DNA from: UMGS1889 sp900556055
GTDB taxonomy: Bacteria; Bacillota; Clostridia; Oscillospirales; Ruminococcaceae
Assembly (NCBI GenBank): GCA_902463265.1
Contig: CABQEV010000007.1
Location: 1 to 64,000, forward strand
DNA length: 64,000 bases
Direction of reading: 5' to 3'
Part shown: positions 52,218-61,624 of the stretch, one piece after another
How positions within the stretch are numbered: position 1 is the first letter of the stretch
Layout of the letters: every line of letters begins with the position of its first letter
Position numbers and translations under genes: made by a program
Notes under the pieces: generated by a model
What the model saw: the letters and a program-made list of their open reading frames with translations, nothing else
The model's database searches: none
What the model was told of the DNA's origin: nothing

Positions 52218-52949
52218 ATGAATATTGCCGTTGCGGACGACAGCACATCGGATTCGGCGTTTATTGCGGACATTATAAGGGAATATGCAGCAGAAAAGCG
52301 TCTTGATATGAACATTTTTACTTACGGCAGCGGAGAAGAATTCCTTGCGGACGGAGGAAAGCGGGAGTTTGACATAGTTTTCATGGACGTATGCATGACA
52401 GGCATAAGCGGCATTGAAACGGCACTTTCCATGCGCGAGAAAAATACGTCCTGCCTGCTGATATTCCTTACATCTTCCGCTGAATATATGGCAGATGCAT
52501 TTTCCTGCCATGCCTTTGATTACATAGTGAAGCCCGCAGAGAAAAGCAAGGTATACAAAGCATTGGACGATGCGATGAAGCTCATTCCCGGCAAAAGCGA
52601 ATGTATTGCGATAGAAAACGGAAAGGAAACGATACTCATGCCGTTTTCGTCCTTCTGCAGTGCATCCTGCTCCGACCATTATATGTTCATAACCGATGTG
52701 AACGGTCAGACGCTGAAATCAAGAATGGCATTTTCGGCATTCTGCGAGGCATTTTCGGGAAATCCCGCATTTCTTGTCATAAACAGGGGAACGGCGGTCA
52801 ATATGGACTGCATATCCGACATAGCGGACGGTGCGTGCGTCATGAAAAACGGCGAAACGCTGGCGATAAAGGTGCGCGAATACGGAAAGATACAGAACAC
52901 CTGGCACAAATACCGCTTTGACAGGATACGCAGCGTCCAGAAGGTGTGA
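52218..52949 (+). CDS. LytTR-family response regulator
   Basis: A 243-residue protein; ATG 52218 follows GGGGGG by 7 bases. The receiver domain has IAVADDSTSD (acidic pair), the phosphoacceptor Asp in FDIVFMDVCM (about 57) and the FDYIVKPA Lys. The LytTR DNA-binding domain (about 140-243) includes SDHYMFITDVNGQTLKSRM and FLVINRGTAVNMDCI. It should activate or repress promoters with paired direct repeats, such as those 80 bp upstream. It is co-transcribed with the kinase gene. Confidence 0.9.
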   Translation: MNIAVADDSTSDSAFIADIIREYAAEKRLDMNIFTYGSGEEFLADGGKREFDIVFMDVCMTGISGIETALSMREKNTSCLLIFLTSSAEYMADAFSCHAFDYIVKPAEKSKVYKALDDAMKLIPGKSECIAIENGKETILMPFSSFCSASCSDHYMFITDVNGQTLKSRMAFSAFCEAFSGNPAFLVINRGTAVNMDCISDIADGACVMKNGETLAIKVREYGKIQNTWHKYRFDRIRSVQKV

Positions 52950-52954
52950 CGGAT

Positions 52955-54268
52955 ATGGATATAAGGACATTTTTTGAGGAGATCTCTCAGTATCTGATAA
53001 TCATTCCGTCGGCTGTGATGTGCTATCTTCCCATGCACAAAAAGATGCGTTATCCAATATGGAAAACAGCGGCGGCGGAACTGCTCATGCTGGCTGTCAT
53101 GATGCCGATAATGGCGCTTGTGCGCATTAAAACGGGCATAGGGATAAACGATGTGCTTATGCCTGCGCTCATTATCTGCTTTTTTGTGTACAGGCGGACG
53201 GTGACGGCGGGGTTCATGCAGTCGCTTGCAGTGTATATTGCGACGATGATGCTTGTTGCGTTCCCGTCGTCATTTTCGGTGCTTTATGACGCCTATCTCC
53301 ACCCTGATTCAACGCTTGCGGAATACAGCGTGGAGGCTAACATCTTTTCGATAATACTGACCTGCCTGATGGTGCTGCTGTTCGGTTATCCGCTGGCGAA
53401 AAGAGGGGCGGAGCTTACGGAATGCCTTGTCATAGAAAAGGTATGGGGGCTGACTATCCCCGTGTCGCTTATGGTCATTATGATCGGAATGTTCACTCAG
53501 CCGCTTTATTATTCAACGCTGTATGTCGGCAGGGTATTTGCGGTGTACTTTTTCATAATAAGCTCATTTTTTATCCTGACGATATTCCTTGTCGTGATCT
53601 TCTATTTTGTCGCAATGGGAATATACAATACCGAGCGTCTGAAAGAAAAGAACCGCATCCTTGAAATGCAGGAGAGCCGTTACAATCAGCTTCAGGAATA
53701 TATCGAGCGGACAAAAAAGCTCAGGCATGATTTCAGGCAGTCCGTTCACGTAATGGGCACGCTTGCGGCGGCGGGCGATTATGCTGAACTGAAGGATTAT
53801 ATAGATCAGTATGAAAAGTCGATGCCGCTTTCGGATATCACAGACTACTGCCGCATAAACGCCGTCAATGCACTGCTGAATTATTATGAGCAGATCGCCC
53901 GGCAGTACAATATAGATGTAAAATTCCGCATTGCTCTTCCCGATGAGCTTGACATATCCGTGTCCGACCTTTGCAGCATTCTCGGAAATCTCATTGAAAA
54001 TGCGATAGACGGCTGCAAAACTGCGGAGGAGGGGGAGCGCTACTGCTATCTCTCGGTAGTGGCAGAGCAGCATGCTGTATATATAGTATCGACAAACAGC
54101 TTCAGCGGTGAACTGCGTCCGTCGGGAACGGCATTCCATTCGACCAAGCACCGCGGACTCGGAACGGGCGTACCGTCCATGCGCGCGATGGCTGAGAAAT
54201 ACGGCGGAACTGCGGATTTCAGAAGCGATGGAAAGGAATTTCAGGCTGACATCATGATAAGAATATGA
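52955..54268 (+). CDS. GHKL-type sensor histidine kinase
   Basis: A 437-residue protein. Six or so membrane helices in the first 230 residues are followed by a coiled-coil, the phospho-acceptor box KKLRHDFRQSVHVMG, and an HATPase_c_5-type domain. That domain has N-box NLIENAIDGC and G-box GLGTGVPSMRAMAEKYGG. The AgrC/BlpH-like layout usually senses a peptide or membrane signal. It phosphorylates the response regulator encoded immediately before it; an upstream GTG start overlapping that gene is possible. Confidence 0.88.
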   Translation: MDIRTFFEEISQYLIIIPSAVMCYLPMHKKMRYPIWKTAAAELLMLAVMMPIMALVRIKTGIGINDVLMPALIICFFVYRRTVTAGFMQSLAVYIATMMLVAFPSSFSVLYDAYLHPDSTLAEYSVEANIFSIILTCLMVLLFGYPLAKRGAELTECLVIEKVWGLTIPVSLMVIMIGMFTQPLYYSTLYVGRVFAVYFFIISSFFILTIFLVVIFYFVAMGIYNTERLKEKNRILEMQESRYNQLQEYIERTKKLRHDFRQSVHVMGTLAAAGDYAELKDYIDQYEKSMPLSDITDYCRINAVNALLNYYEQIARQYNIDVKFRIALPDELDISVSDLCSILGNLIENAIDGCKTAEEGERYCYLSVVAEQHAVYIVSTNSFSGELRPSGTAFHSTKHRGLGTGVPSMRAMAEKYGGTADFRSDGKEFQADIMIRI

Positions 54269-54281
54269 AAGGACGTTTTTT

Positions 54282-54881
54282 ATGACTGTTTATGAAATGC
54301 TCGACTCTCAGCAGTTTGATGATATATGGGCGTATTATGCGGCGGAATACTGCCGTGAACGCACTCCCGATGAGTCTGCAAGGCTGTATGTTGCGATGAA
54401 GAAGATGTTCGGCGAGCTCATGGAGCGCACGCCTGCGGAAAATCCCGATATGATGATACTTACCGTTGAAAAATATGCCGACGGGGACGGTTCATCGTGG
54501 GAAACTGCGGCATATTCCGGTGCGGACGGCGAGCTTTATTCGCTGTCATTCATCGGCTGGGATATCGTTCTCGGGTATTATGTGCTGGACAGAAGCATTG
54601 AGAAATACGGTGCTGCGAGGGTGTCTGCGCATTTCCTTGAGGAGCTTTCGTTCGATGGATTTTCCGAGGAGGATATGATAAGGCGGCGTGATGAGCTTGA
54701 GCAGGTCTGTCATGAAACGGATCATGAGGAAGTATCACTGGGCGAGCTGATGGAGGAACTTGGATTATCCCCCGATGATGAGATATTCATGACATCGGAC
54801 GCTGATGACAGAGAGAATTCAAGGATACATGATGAGCTTATAAAGGCGGCAGCGGCGCAGTACGGCAGATATAAAAAATAA
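54282..54881 (+). CDS. Unknown acidic protein in the two-component operon
   Basis: A 199-residue soluble, strongly acidic protein with no family I can name. The N-terminal half is helical (VYEMLDSQQFDDIWAYYAAEY, ESARLYVAMKKMFGEL). The middle has a probable beta section (MILTVEKYADGDGSSWETAAYSG, YSLSFIGWDIVLGYYV), and the C-terminal part is helical. It has a GAAAGGA site 13 bp after the kinase gene, so it probably belongs to the same transcript. No regulatory motif is seen. Confidence 0.6.
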   Translation: MTVYEMLDSQQFDDIWAYYAAEYCRERTPDESARLYVAMKKMFGELMERTPAENPDMMILTVEKYADGDGSSWETAAYSGADGELYSLSFIGWDIVLGYYVLDRSIEKYGAARVSAHFLEELSFDGFSEEDMIRRRDELEQVCHETDHEEVSLGELMEELGLSPDDEIFMTSDADDRENSRIHDELIKAAAAQYGRYKK

Positions 54882-54893
54882 TCATAACAGCTT

Positions 54894-54936
54894 ATCCCTC
54901 CGAATAGAATTGTAGAAACAAGCTATTCGGAGGGAT
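54894..54936 (+). promoter_or_regulatory. Ribosome-site-sequestering hairpin before the Ca2+ ATPase gene
   Basis: ATCCCTCCGAATAG (54894-54907) and CTATTCGGAGGGAT (54923-54936) pair perfectly over 14 bp; the loop can extend with TTGT/ACAA. The 3' arm contains the GGAGGG ribosome site, 5-9 bases before ATG 54942. Translation should be blocked unless the stem is opened. No U-run follows, so it is not a good terminator. Confidence 0.65.
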
Positions 54937-54941
54937 CATTT

Positions 54942-57518
54942 ATGCCTGAAACAAGGAAGGGATTATCCTCGGCGGAGGCTGCAAAGCGGCTTCGTGAGGA
55001 CGGTGAAAACTGTCTTGCCGAGGAGAAAAAAACAAGTGCGGCAAAAATTTTTCTTGGACAGTTCAAGGATATAATGGTGCTTATACTTCTCGGCGCAACG
55101 GTCGTTTCCGTCTTTCTCGGCGAATATTACGACGCTGCGACAATTATAATAATCGTTCTTCTCAATGCTCTGCTGGGATTTATCCAGGAGTACAGGACGG
55201 AGCGCACTCTTGAAGCACTGAAGAACATGACTGCACCGACTGCCCGTGTTTACCGTGACGGCGAGCTGAAAACAATACCTGCGGCGCAGCTTGTAAAGGG
55301 CGACTGCGTGTTTCTCGAAGCGGGTGACAGAGTGCCTGCTGATATTGCGCTGACGCTTGCAAAGGGCGTGCTTGCCGAGGAAAGCATACTGACGGGTGAA
55401 TCTGCGCCCGTGTCAAAGGAAAGCGGAAATGCGGGGCATACCGACAATTCGCTGAATCTGCCGAACGTCCTTTACGGCGGCACAGTAATAACAAAGGGAA
55501 CTGCCGAGGGAAATGTCATTGCGGTCGGAACGTCCTCGCAGATGGGCAGGATATCGGGCATGCTGACTGACATTGACGATGAAGAAACGCCGCTCCAGAA
55601 GCGTCTCGGCGAGCTTGGCAGGGTCATTGCAGTGATATGCCTTGTGATATGCGCAGCTGTTGCAGGGGCGGGAATACTCAGGGGCGAGCCTGTTTTCGAT
55701 ATGCTGATGACGGGCATAACGGTCGCAATAGCGGCTATCCCGGAGGGACTTCCTGCGACGGTCACTATTGCACTTGCGCTGGCTGTCAGCAGGATGCTCA
55801 GACAGAAGGCTCTTGTACATAGGCTGCATTCGGTCGAAACGCTCGGCTGTGCGTCGGTCATATGCACGGATAAAACGGGAACTGTCACCGAAAACAGAAT
55901 GACCGTCCGCAGGATAGCACTTCCGTATGCCGAATATGACGTGACGGGAAGCTCGGACAGAATAGACGGCGAAATATCTGGCGCAAACCGATCCGACATT
56001 GACGAGATAATGAAATGTGCGGTCTTATGCAGCAATGCATATCTCACCGACGGAAAAAACGGCAGAAAAACGCTCTGCGGCGATCCGACTGAGGCGGCGC
56101 TTATTGTTGCGGCGGAAAAGGGCGGTTTCAGAAGGGATAAGCTCACAAAGGAATTCCCGAGGACGGACGAGATACCGTTCGACAGCGAAACACGCCTTAT
56201 GACGGTCGAATGCAGGACATCGGCGGGAAAAATGCGGTTCACAAAGGGTTCGCCCGAAGCGGTCATAAAGCTGTGCGGAGCGTATCGCAATGAGCAGGGA
56301 AAAAATGTCCCGCTGGATATCCGCACGGAAAGAAGGATAACGGCGCAGGCGGAGAAAATGTCGGAAGATGCGCTGCGTGTGCTTGGATTCTGCGAGGAAA
56401 CGCCGTCGGGGGATAGGGTCTTTCTCGGACTTATGGGCATGATAGATCCGCCGCGTCCCGAGGCAAAAAAGGCTGTGAAGCTTTGCGGAAAGGCGCATAT
56501 CCGAACGGTCATGATAACGGGCGACCACAAAAAGACAGCCGCCGCAATTGCGGAACAGGCGGGCATACTCCGGAAGGACGGGCTTGTTTTCACGGGCGAT
56601 GAGCTTGACAAAATGTCAGATGAAAAGCTTGAAAGCGTCATCGACAGGGCGGCGGTATTTGCAAGGGTAAGCCCCGAGCATAAGCTGAGGATAGTCCGTG
56701 CATTCAAGAAAAAGGGGCATATCGTCACCATGACGGGCGACGGCGTGAACGATGCGCCTGCGGTCAAGGAAGCGCATATCGGCGTTGCAATGGGCATCAC
56801 CGGAACGGACGTTACAAAGCAGGCGGCGGACGTTATCCTGCTTGACGACAACTTTGCGACCCTCGTCAATGCCGTAACTCAGGGACGTGCGGTCTATGCG
56901 AATATCAGGAAATTCGTGCGCTATCTGCTTTCCTGCAATATCGGCGAGGTGCTGACGATGTTCCTCGGAATAGTTTTCGGCACGCCGATGGTGCTTCTCC
57001 CGACGCAGATACTGCTTGTAAATCTCGTGACGGACGGACTTCCCGCAGTTGCGCTCGGAGTTGAGCCGCCCGATATGTCGAGAATGGAAAAGCCGCCCAG
57101 AAAGCCCGATGAAAGCTTCTTTTCCGACGGACTTATGGCGAAGATCATCATAAGGGGAATACTGATCGGCATTCTGTCGCTCGGAAGCTTTCTTGCGGCT
57201 ATGCATATCTGCGGGGACGTTGCGGCGGCGAGAACTGCGGCACTTTTCACGCTTGTCATCTCCCAGCTTATGCACGTTTTCGAGTGCAAATCGGAGAGCG
57301 GGAACATCTTTACAGTGCCGTATCTCAACAATTTGAAGCTCGTGCTTGCGGTGCTGACCTCGCTTATAGTGATAGCTGCGGCGATATATCTTCCTGCGCT
57401 CCAGGCGGTATTTTCGACAGTCGCACTCAGCAGGGAGCTTCTGCTGACAGCTTTCGGATTTGCCGCGGCGGCACCTTTGCTCCAGAGCGTATTTTCGCTG
57501 TTTGAGAAAAGTGAATAA
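54942..57518 (+). CDS. P-type calcium-transporting ATPase (SERCA/PMCA-like)
   Basis: An 858-residue P2-type ATPase. The N-terminal cation ATPase region (GLSSAEAAKRLREDGENCL) and TGESAPV of the actuator domain come first. Helix 4 is AIPEGLPATVTIALA, with the P-E-G-L ion ligand motif of Ca2+ pumps. The phosphorylation motif ICTDKTGTVTENRMT and the hinge MTGDGVNDAPA follow. The C-terminal helices contain NLVTDGLPA, another Ca2+-binding motif. It exports Ca2+ (or Mn2+) from the cytoplasm. A strong stem encloses its ribosome site, so its translation is probably regulated. Confidence 0.92.
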   Translation: MPETRKGLSSAEAAKRLREDGENCLAEEKKTSAAKIFLGQFKDIMVLILLGATVVSVFLGEYYDAATIIIIVLLNALLGFIQEYRTERTLEALKNMTAPTARVYRDGELKTIPAAQLVKGDCVFLEAGDRVPADIALTLAKGVLAEESILTGESAPVSKESGNAGHTDNSLNLPNVLYGGTVITKGTAEGNVIAVGTSSQMGRISGMLTDIDDEETPLQKRLGELGRVIAVICLVICAAVAGAGILRGEPVFDMLMTGITVAIAAIPEGLPATVTIALALAVSRMLRQKALVHRLHSVETLGCASVICTDKTGTVTENRMTVRRIALPYAEYDVTGSSDRIDGEISGANRSDIDEIMKCAVLCSNAYLTDGKNGRKTLCGDPTEAALIVAAEKGGFRRDKLTKEFPRTDEIPFDSETRLMTVECRTSAGKMRFTKGSPEAVIKLCGAYRNEQGKNVPLDIRTERRITAQAEKMSEDALRVLGFCEETPSGDRVFLGLMGMIDPPRPEAKKAVKLCGKAHIRTVMITGDHKKTAAAIAEQAGILRKDGLVFTGDELDKMSDEKLESVIDRAAVFARVSPEHKLRIVRAFKKKGHIVTMTGDGVNDAPAVKEAHIGVAMGITGTDVTKQAADVILLDDNFATLVNAVTQGRAVYANIRKFVRYLLSCNIGEVLTMFLGIVFGTPMVLLPTQILLVNLVTDGLPAVALGVEPPDMSRMEKPPRKPDESFFSDGLMAKIIIRGILIGILSLGSFLAAMHICGDVAAARTAALFTLVISQLMHVFECKSESGNIFTVPYLNNLKLVLAVLTSLIVIAAAIYLPALQAVFSTVALSRELLLTAFGFAAAAPLLQSVFSLFEKSE

Positions 57519-57526
57519 ATAAAAGG

Positions 57527-57555
57527 CAGGCGGTCTGAACTTTTCGGACCGCCTG
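57527..57555 (+). terminator. Terminator of the Ca2+ ATPase gene
   Basis: CAGGCGGTC/GACCGCCTG stem with TTTGTTG after it, 9 bp behind the stop codon. Confidence 0.85.
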
Positions 57556-57666
57556 TTTGTTGATTTCTGAGGTCGGATATGATAATTTATCCTTAAAACG
57601 ATTTATTGACTTATATTCCGCAAAATGCTATAATTACAGAAAGGATAATCGAAAGGACGCTTTATA

Positions 57667-58956
57667 ATGAGAAAAAAGCCGATATATTTTGAAAGAGAAC
57701 GTGAGGAAGCGGCAGAGAAAAAAGCTCCGTCCGCAAAGAAAAAGGACGATGAAAAGCCGAAATATGAGTTTGAGGAATGGGAACAGCAGTGTCCGGTAAG
57801 GAAGAAATGCTCGGGCTGTCAGCTGTCGAATATGCCCTACAAAAGGCAGCTGGAATTCAAGCAGAAAAAGGTTGCGATGCTGCTTGACAGATATGCGAAG
57901 ATCGAGCCTATCATAGGAATGGACGTGCCTTATCATTACAGGACAAAGGTGCAGTCGGCACTGACGCTGAACAGCCACGGCGACATTATCTCGGGCGTAT
58001 ATCAGTCATCGACGGGCGGCGTTGTCTACTGCAAAAGCGGCTGCCTGACTGAGGACAAGCGCACTGAAAAGGCGGCAGCCGCTGTAAGAAAGCTGATGCG
58101 CAGCTTCAAGGTCATGCCGTATGACCGCAGGACGGGCAGGGGAACGCTCCGCCATGTGCTGATAAAGAGGGGCATAAAGACAGATCAGCTGATGATAGTG
58201 CTTGTTTCGGCAACGCCTGTTTTTCCATGCGGAAAGAAGTTTGCGGCGGCGCTCAAAGAGGAATGTCACGATGTCGAAACGGTGATATTCACTGTCAACA
58301 GGACGGAAACGAATCTGCTTGTTACGGGCAGGGAAACTGTCCTTCTCGGCAAGGGATATATTGAAGATGAGATGCTGGGAAAGCGTTTCAGGATATCGGC
58401 AAAGTCGTTTTATCAGATAAATCCGTATCAGACGGAAAAGCTGTATTCCAAGGCGGTCGAGCTTGCGCAGCTGGATAAAAACAGCAAGGTGATTGACGCT
58501 TACTGCGGAACGGGAACTATCGGAATAATCGCCGCCGACAAAGCGGGCGAGGTCATAGGCTGCGAGCTGAATGAAGATGCTGTAAAGGACGCTGTTGTCA
58601 ATGCTAAGCTGAACAAGTGCGAAAATGTCAGATTTTTCTGTTCCGATGCGGGACAGTTCATGCAGGATGCGGCATACAGCGGGGAATTTGTCCCTGATGT
58701 TGTGTTTATGGATCCTCCGAGAGCAGGTGCGGACAAGGCGTTCATCGGTGCGCTTTGCAGCATTGCGCCGAAGAGGATAGTGTATATCTCCTGCAATCCC
58801 GAGACGCTTGCGAGAGATCTAAGGCTGCTTTGTTCGGGAGGATACAAGGCTGAAACCATCTGCCCTGTGGATATGTTCCCGCATACGCAGCATGTGGAGT
58901 GTGTAACTTTATTGTCCAAACTTAAAAGTGATCCACATATCGAGGTGGAGCTTTGA
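57667..58956 (+). CDS. rlmD: 23S rRNA (uracil-5-)-methyltransferase RlmD/RumA type
   Basis: A 429-residue RNA m5U methyltransferase using S-adenosylmethionine. A lysine-rich N-terminal extension precedes the 4Fe-4S cluster motif CPVRKKCSGCQLSNMPYK with a third and fourth Cys nearby (CKSGC). Motif I is VIDAYCGTGTIGIIAADKAG, motif IV FMDPPRAGADK, and the catalytic Cys is in VYISCNPETLARDL. The TRAM domain is lacking, as in many Firmicutes copies. It has an AAAGGA site and stands alone. Confidence 0.92.
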   Translation: MRKKPIYFEREREEAAEKKAPSAKKKDDEKPKYEFEEWEQQCPVRKKCSGCQLSNMPYKRQLEFKQKKVAMLLDRYAKIEPIIGMDVPYHYRTKVQSALTLNSHGDIISGVYQSSTGGVVYCKSGCLTEDKRTEKAAAAVRKLMRSFKVMPYDRRTGRGTLRHVLIKRGIKTDQLMIVLVSATPVFPCGKKFAAALKEECHDVETVIFTVNRTETNLLVTGRETVLLGKGYIEDEMLGKRFRISAKSFYQINPYQTEKLYSKAVELAQLDKNSKVIDAYCGTGTIGIIAADKAGEVIGCELNEDAVKDAVVNAKLNKCENVRFFCSDAGQFMQDAAYSGEFVPDVVFMDPPRAGADKAFIGALCSIAPKRIVYISCNPETLARDLRLLCSGGYKAETICPVDMFPHTQHVECVTLLSKLKSDPHIEVEL

Positions 58957-59039
58957 AGTGGTTTAAGATGATTTAAAACATCTAAAAATGCAAAGAATAA
59001 TATTTTGAAATAACAATATAACTTAGGAGAATATCAGCA

Positions 59040-60272
59040 ATGAAAATGTTATCTCTTTTTTCCGGCTGTGGTGGAATGGACATCGGTTTTGAAGGAGATT
59101 TTGTCTGTCTCAAAAAATCCATTAACAGTGACATACATCCCGATTGGATAAAAGAAACTTTTGGTGATTGGGTTCGTGTTGCACCTACAATTTTTGATAC
59201 TGTTTTTGCTAATGATATTCGTCCGGATGCAAAAGCAGCATGGGTATCTTACTTCAGTCAGTGTAAAAACGATGCTAATGATATTTATCATCTTGACAGT
59301 ATCGTTGATCTTGTTAAGCGAGCAAGGGCTGGAGAAAAGATTTTTCCAGACGATATTGACATTGTCACAGGTGGCTTTCCATGCCAAGATTTTTCTGTTG
59401 CTGGAAAGCGTCTTGGGTTCAATTCGCAAAAGAGCCATCTTGGGGGTGCCTTAACTGATGATGAACCATCGGTAGAAAATCGCGGACAACTTTATATGTG
59501 GATGAGAGAAGTAGTCTCTTTAACCAGTCCGAAACTTTTTGTTGCAGAAAATGTTAAGGGACTGACTAATCTTGAAAATGTTAAGGAAATAATTGAACAC
59601 GATTTTGCAGAAGCTGGAAATGGCGGATATATTGTTATTCCGGCAAAAGTCTTGTATGCCCCAGACTATGGTGTTCCTCAATCCCGTGAGCGCTTATTTT
59701 TCTATGGCTTTAAGAAAAGTGCATTGACCGATGAAGCAAGAAAAGCACTAACACAGACAGTAATTCCAGAGCTTTATGACCCTTATCCTATGAAAACACA
59801 CGGAACTAAACTATATCCAATTGTAACTTGTTCTGATGCTTTCATTGGGTTGCTAGAACCAGAAGAGAGTTATGATTTATCACAGAAAAAATATTCTCGG
59901 GCAAAATATATGGGTTCTTACTGTCAAGGGCAAACAGAAGTTAAACTTGATTCTGTTGGTCCGACAATTAGATCTGAACATCACGGAAACATTGAGTTTA
60001 GAAGATTAAACGCTGAACATGGTGGTAAGCACATAGAAGAATTAGATAAAGGACTAAAAGAACGCAGGCTATCCGTTCGTGAGTGTGCACGCATACAGAC
60101 TTTTCCCGACGATTATCAATTCATTTTGAAGAAAACAGAATTTAATAAAAGTGTATCTTCAAGTGATGCTTACAAAATAATTGGAAATGCTGTTCCATGT
60201 GTATTAGCATATCATATTGCGAAAACAATCGAAGCTAAATGGATTCTTTACTTTGAGGAGGTAGCGTTATGA
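59040..60272 (+). CDS. Type II DNA (cytosine-5) methyltransferase
   Basis: A 410-residue C5 methyltransferase that protects host DNA. Motif I LSLFSGCGGMDIGF, motif IV GGFPCQDFSVAGKR with the catalytic Cys, motif VI FVAENVKG, motif VIII QSRERLFFYGF and motif X SDAYKIIGNAVPC are all present in order. The variable region between VIII and IX (about 220-320) should set the target sequence, which cannot be read here. The gene is markedly more AT-rich than its neighbours and its stop overlaps the endonuclease start by ATGA. It was probably acquired by transfer. Confidence 0.93.
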   Translation: MKMLSLFSGCGGMDIGFEGDFVCLKKSINSDIHPDWIKETFGDWVRVAPTIFDTVFANDIRPDAKAAWVSYFSQCKNDANDIYHLDSIVDLVKRARAGEKIFPDDIDIVTGGFPCQDFSVAGKRLGFNSQKSHLGGALTDDEPSVENRGQLYMWMREVVSLTSPKLFVAENVKGLTNLENVKEIIEHDFAEAGNGGYIVIPAKVLYAPDYGVPQSRERLFFYGFKKSALTDEARKALTQTVIPELYDPYPMKTHGTKLYPIVTCSDAFIGLLEPEESYDLSQKKYSRAKYMGSYCQGQTEVKLDSVGPTIRSEHHGNIEFRRLNAEHGGKHIEELDKGLKERRLSVRECARIQTFPDDYQFILKKTEFNKSVSSSDAYKIIGNAVPCVLAYHIAKTIEAKWILYFEEVAL

Positions 60273-61318
60273 TTGTATCAGTAAATCCAAAACCGGCGAT
60301 GCCAGATTTTATTTCGTTGATGAAGCGTACCGATGAGTTTCTCAATAAAGATGCACTTCAAAGACCTAAGTATTATGCAAATCGTGGTGGTAATCCTTTA
60401 GAAGATGATGTAAAGGCAGCCCTAGATGAATGTGCAAAAGGCACGTCATTTGAAAACACTATTGAAAAAGTATCTGGACAAAAATTTCCAGATATTGTTG
60501 CGGCTAAATTCTATGGCGTGGAGGTAAAAAGTACAAAAGAGAACCATTGGACTTCTACAGGAAGTAGCATATTGGAATCTTCACGAATAGTTGATGTTGA
60601 AAGAATTTTTATGACATTTGGAAAACTAGGTGGCAATCCAATTGAGTTTATATCAAGACCCTATGAGGAATGTTTGTATGGAATTGCAGTAACACATATG
60701 CCAAGATATTTGATAGATATGCGATTAAAGCAAGGCGAAACTATTTTTGATAAAATGGGTGTTCCATATGATGAACTAAGAGTAATGGATAACCCTATTG
60801 CACCTGTTTCTAAATATTATCGAAGTAAATTAAAACCAGGTGAAAGTTTATGGTGGGCAGGAGATGCCGCTGATGAAACAGTGTCTGCAACCATTAGGCT
60901 TTGGAACAAAGTTCCAACAGAACAAAAGCGAAAATATACTGTTTATGGTTGTGCTAATTTTCCGGAAGTTTTCGGAGGAAATTATGACAGATATGCACTG
61001 TGGCTTACGTCACAGGGTGTTGTTGATCCACATATCAGAGATCAGTTTTCAGCAGGCGGACAAGAGCCGATGCTTCTTTCTGACGGTTCAATAGTAAAGT
61101 TTCCAGGTGTATATAGGCGTGTAAAAGATAATATGGATTTCTTTATAAAAATCATGGGGCAAGAAAATATACTGGCATTTGTTGAACACTCCACACTGGA
61201 TGCTTATTCATTAAATCAAAGGTTAATATCATGGGCTGATGCAGTTTCTCGTGTTTCCAAAATGGATTATAATATTTCAATGGATGCATTGAAAACGATG
61301 TTCTCGGGAATCAAATAG
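60269..61318 (+). CDS. Type II restriction endonuclease, PD-(D/E)XK
   Basis: A 349-residue protein coupled to the methyltransferase gene by the ATGA overlap. FPDIVAAKFYGVEVKSTKENHW gives P74-D75-x9-E85-x-K87, the textbook PD-(D/E)XK catalytic core. The Lys/Trp-rich follow-up and WWAGDAADETVSATIRLW may contact DNA. It should cut unmodified sites of the same target. The family is not recognised more precisely; the recognition sequence is unknown. AT-richness matches the methyltransferase gene. Confidence 0.85.
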   Translation: MIVSVNPKPAMPDFISLMKRTDEFLNKDALQRPKYYANRGGNPLEDDVKAALDECAKGTSFENTIEKVSGQKFPDIVAAKFYGVEVKSTKENHWTSTGSSILESSRIVDVERIFMTFGKLGGNPIEFISRPYEECLYGIAVTHMPRYLIDMRLKQGETIFDKMGVPYDELRVMDNPIAPVSKYYRSKLKPGESLWWAGDAADETVSATIRLWNKVPTEQKRKYTVYGCANFPEVFGGNYDRYALWLTSQGVVDPHIRDQFSAGGQEPMLLSDGSIVKFPGVYRRVKDNMDFFIKIMGQENILAFVEHSTLDAYSLNQRLISWADAVSRVSKMDYNISMDALKTMFSGIK

Positions 61319-61359
61319 TTCTATTGAATGTGTAACGGTACTGGAAAGGAGAACCCAAA

Positions 61360-61623
61360 ATGTCCGAACTGTCATCTCTCCCGAACATAGGCAGGGCTGT
61401 CGATGAACAGCTTTGCTCTGTCGGGATAAAAACATGCGCCGAGCTGAAAGAACTCGGCGCAGAAAAAGCATGGCTTATGATACAGCAGGCAGACAGCTCA
61501 GCGTGCATACACCGTCTGCTTGCGCTTGAGGGTGCGATACTCGGGATAAAGAAAACGCTTATCCCCGAGGAACGCAAAAAAGAGCTAAAGGAATTTTATA
61601 TGGCGCACAGGATAGTGAAATAG
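61360..61623 (+). CDS. TfoX C-terminal-domain protein
   Basis: An 87-residue protein consisting of the TfoX_C helix-hairpin-helix-like domain alone: LSSLPNIGRAVDEQLCSVGIKT, then ELKELGAEKAWL and ALEGAILGIKK. Full TfoX/Sxy activates competence in Gammaproteobacteria, but stand-alone C-terminal domains in Firmicutes have no established job. It has a GGAAAGGAG site and probably belonged next to rlmD before the restriction genes arrived. Confidence 0.85.
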   Translation: MSELSSLPNIGRAVDEQLCSVGIKTCAELKELGAEKAWLMIQQADSSACIHRLLALEGAILGIKKTLIPEERKKELKEFYMAHRIVK

Positions 61624-61624
61624 C

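Noticed and set aside
55472..56869. A 465-codon minus-strand frame inside the Ca2+ ATPase gene
   Set aside because: Ser/Pro-rich shadow frame opposite a clear P-type ATPase; no start signal.
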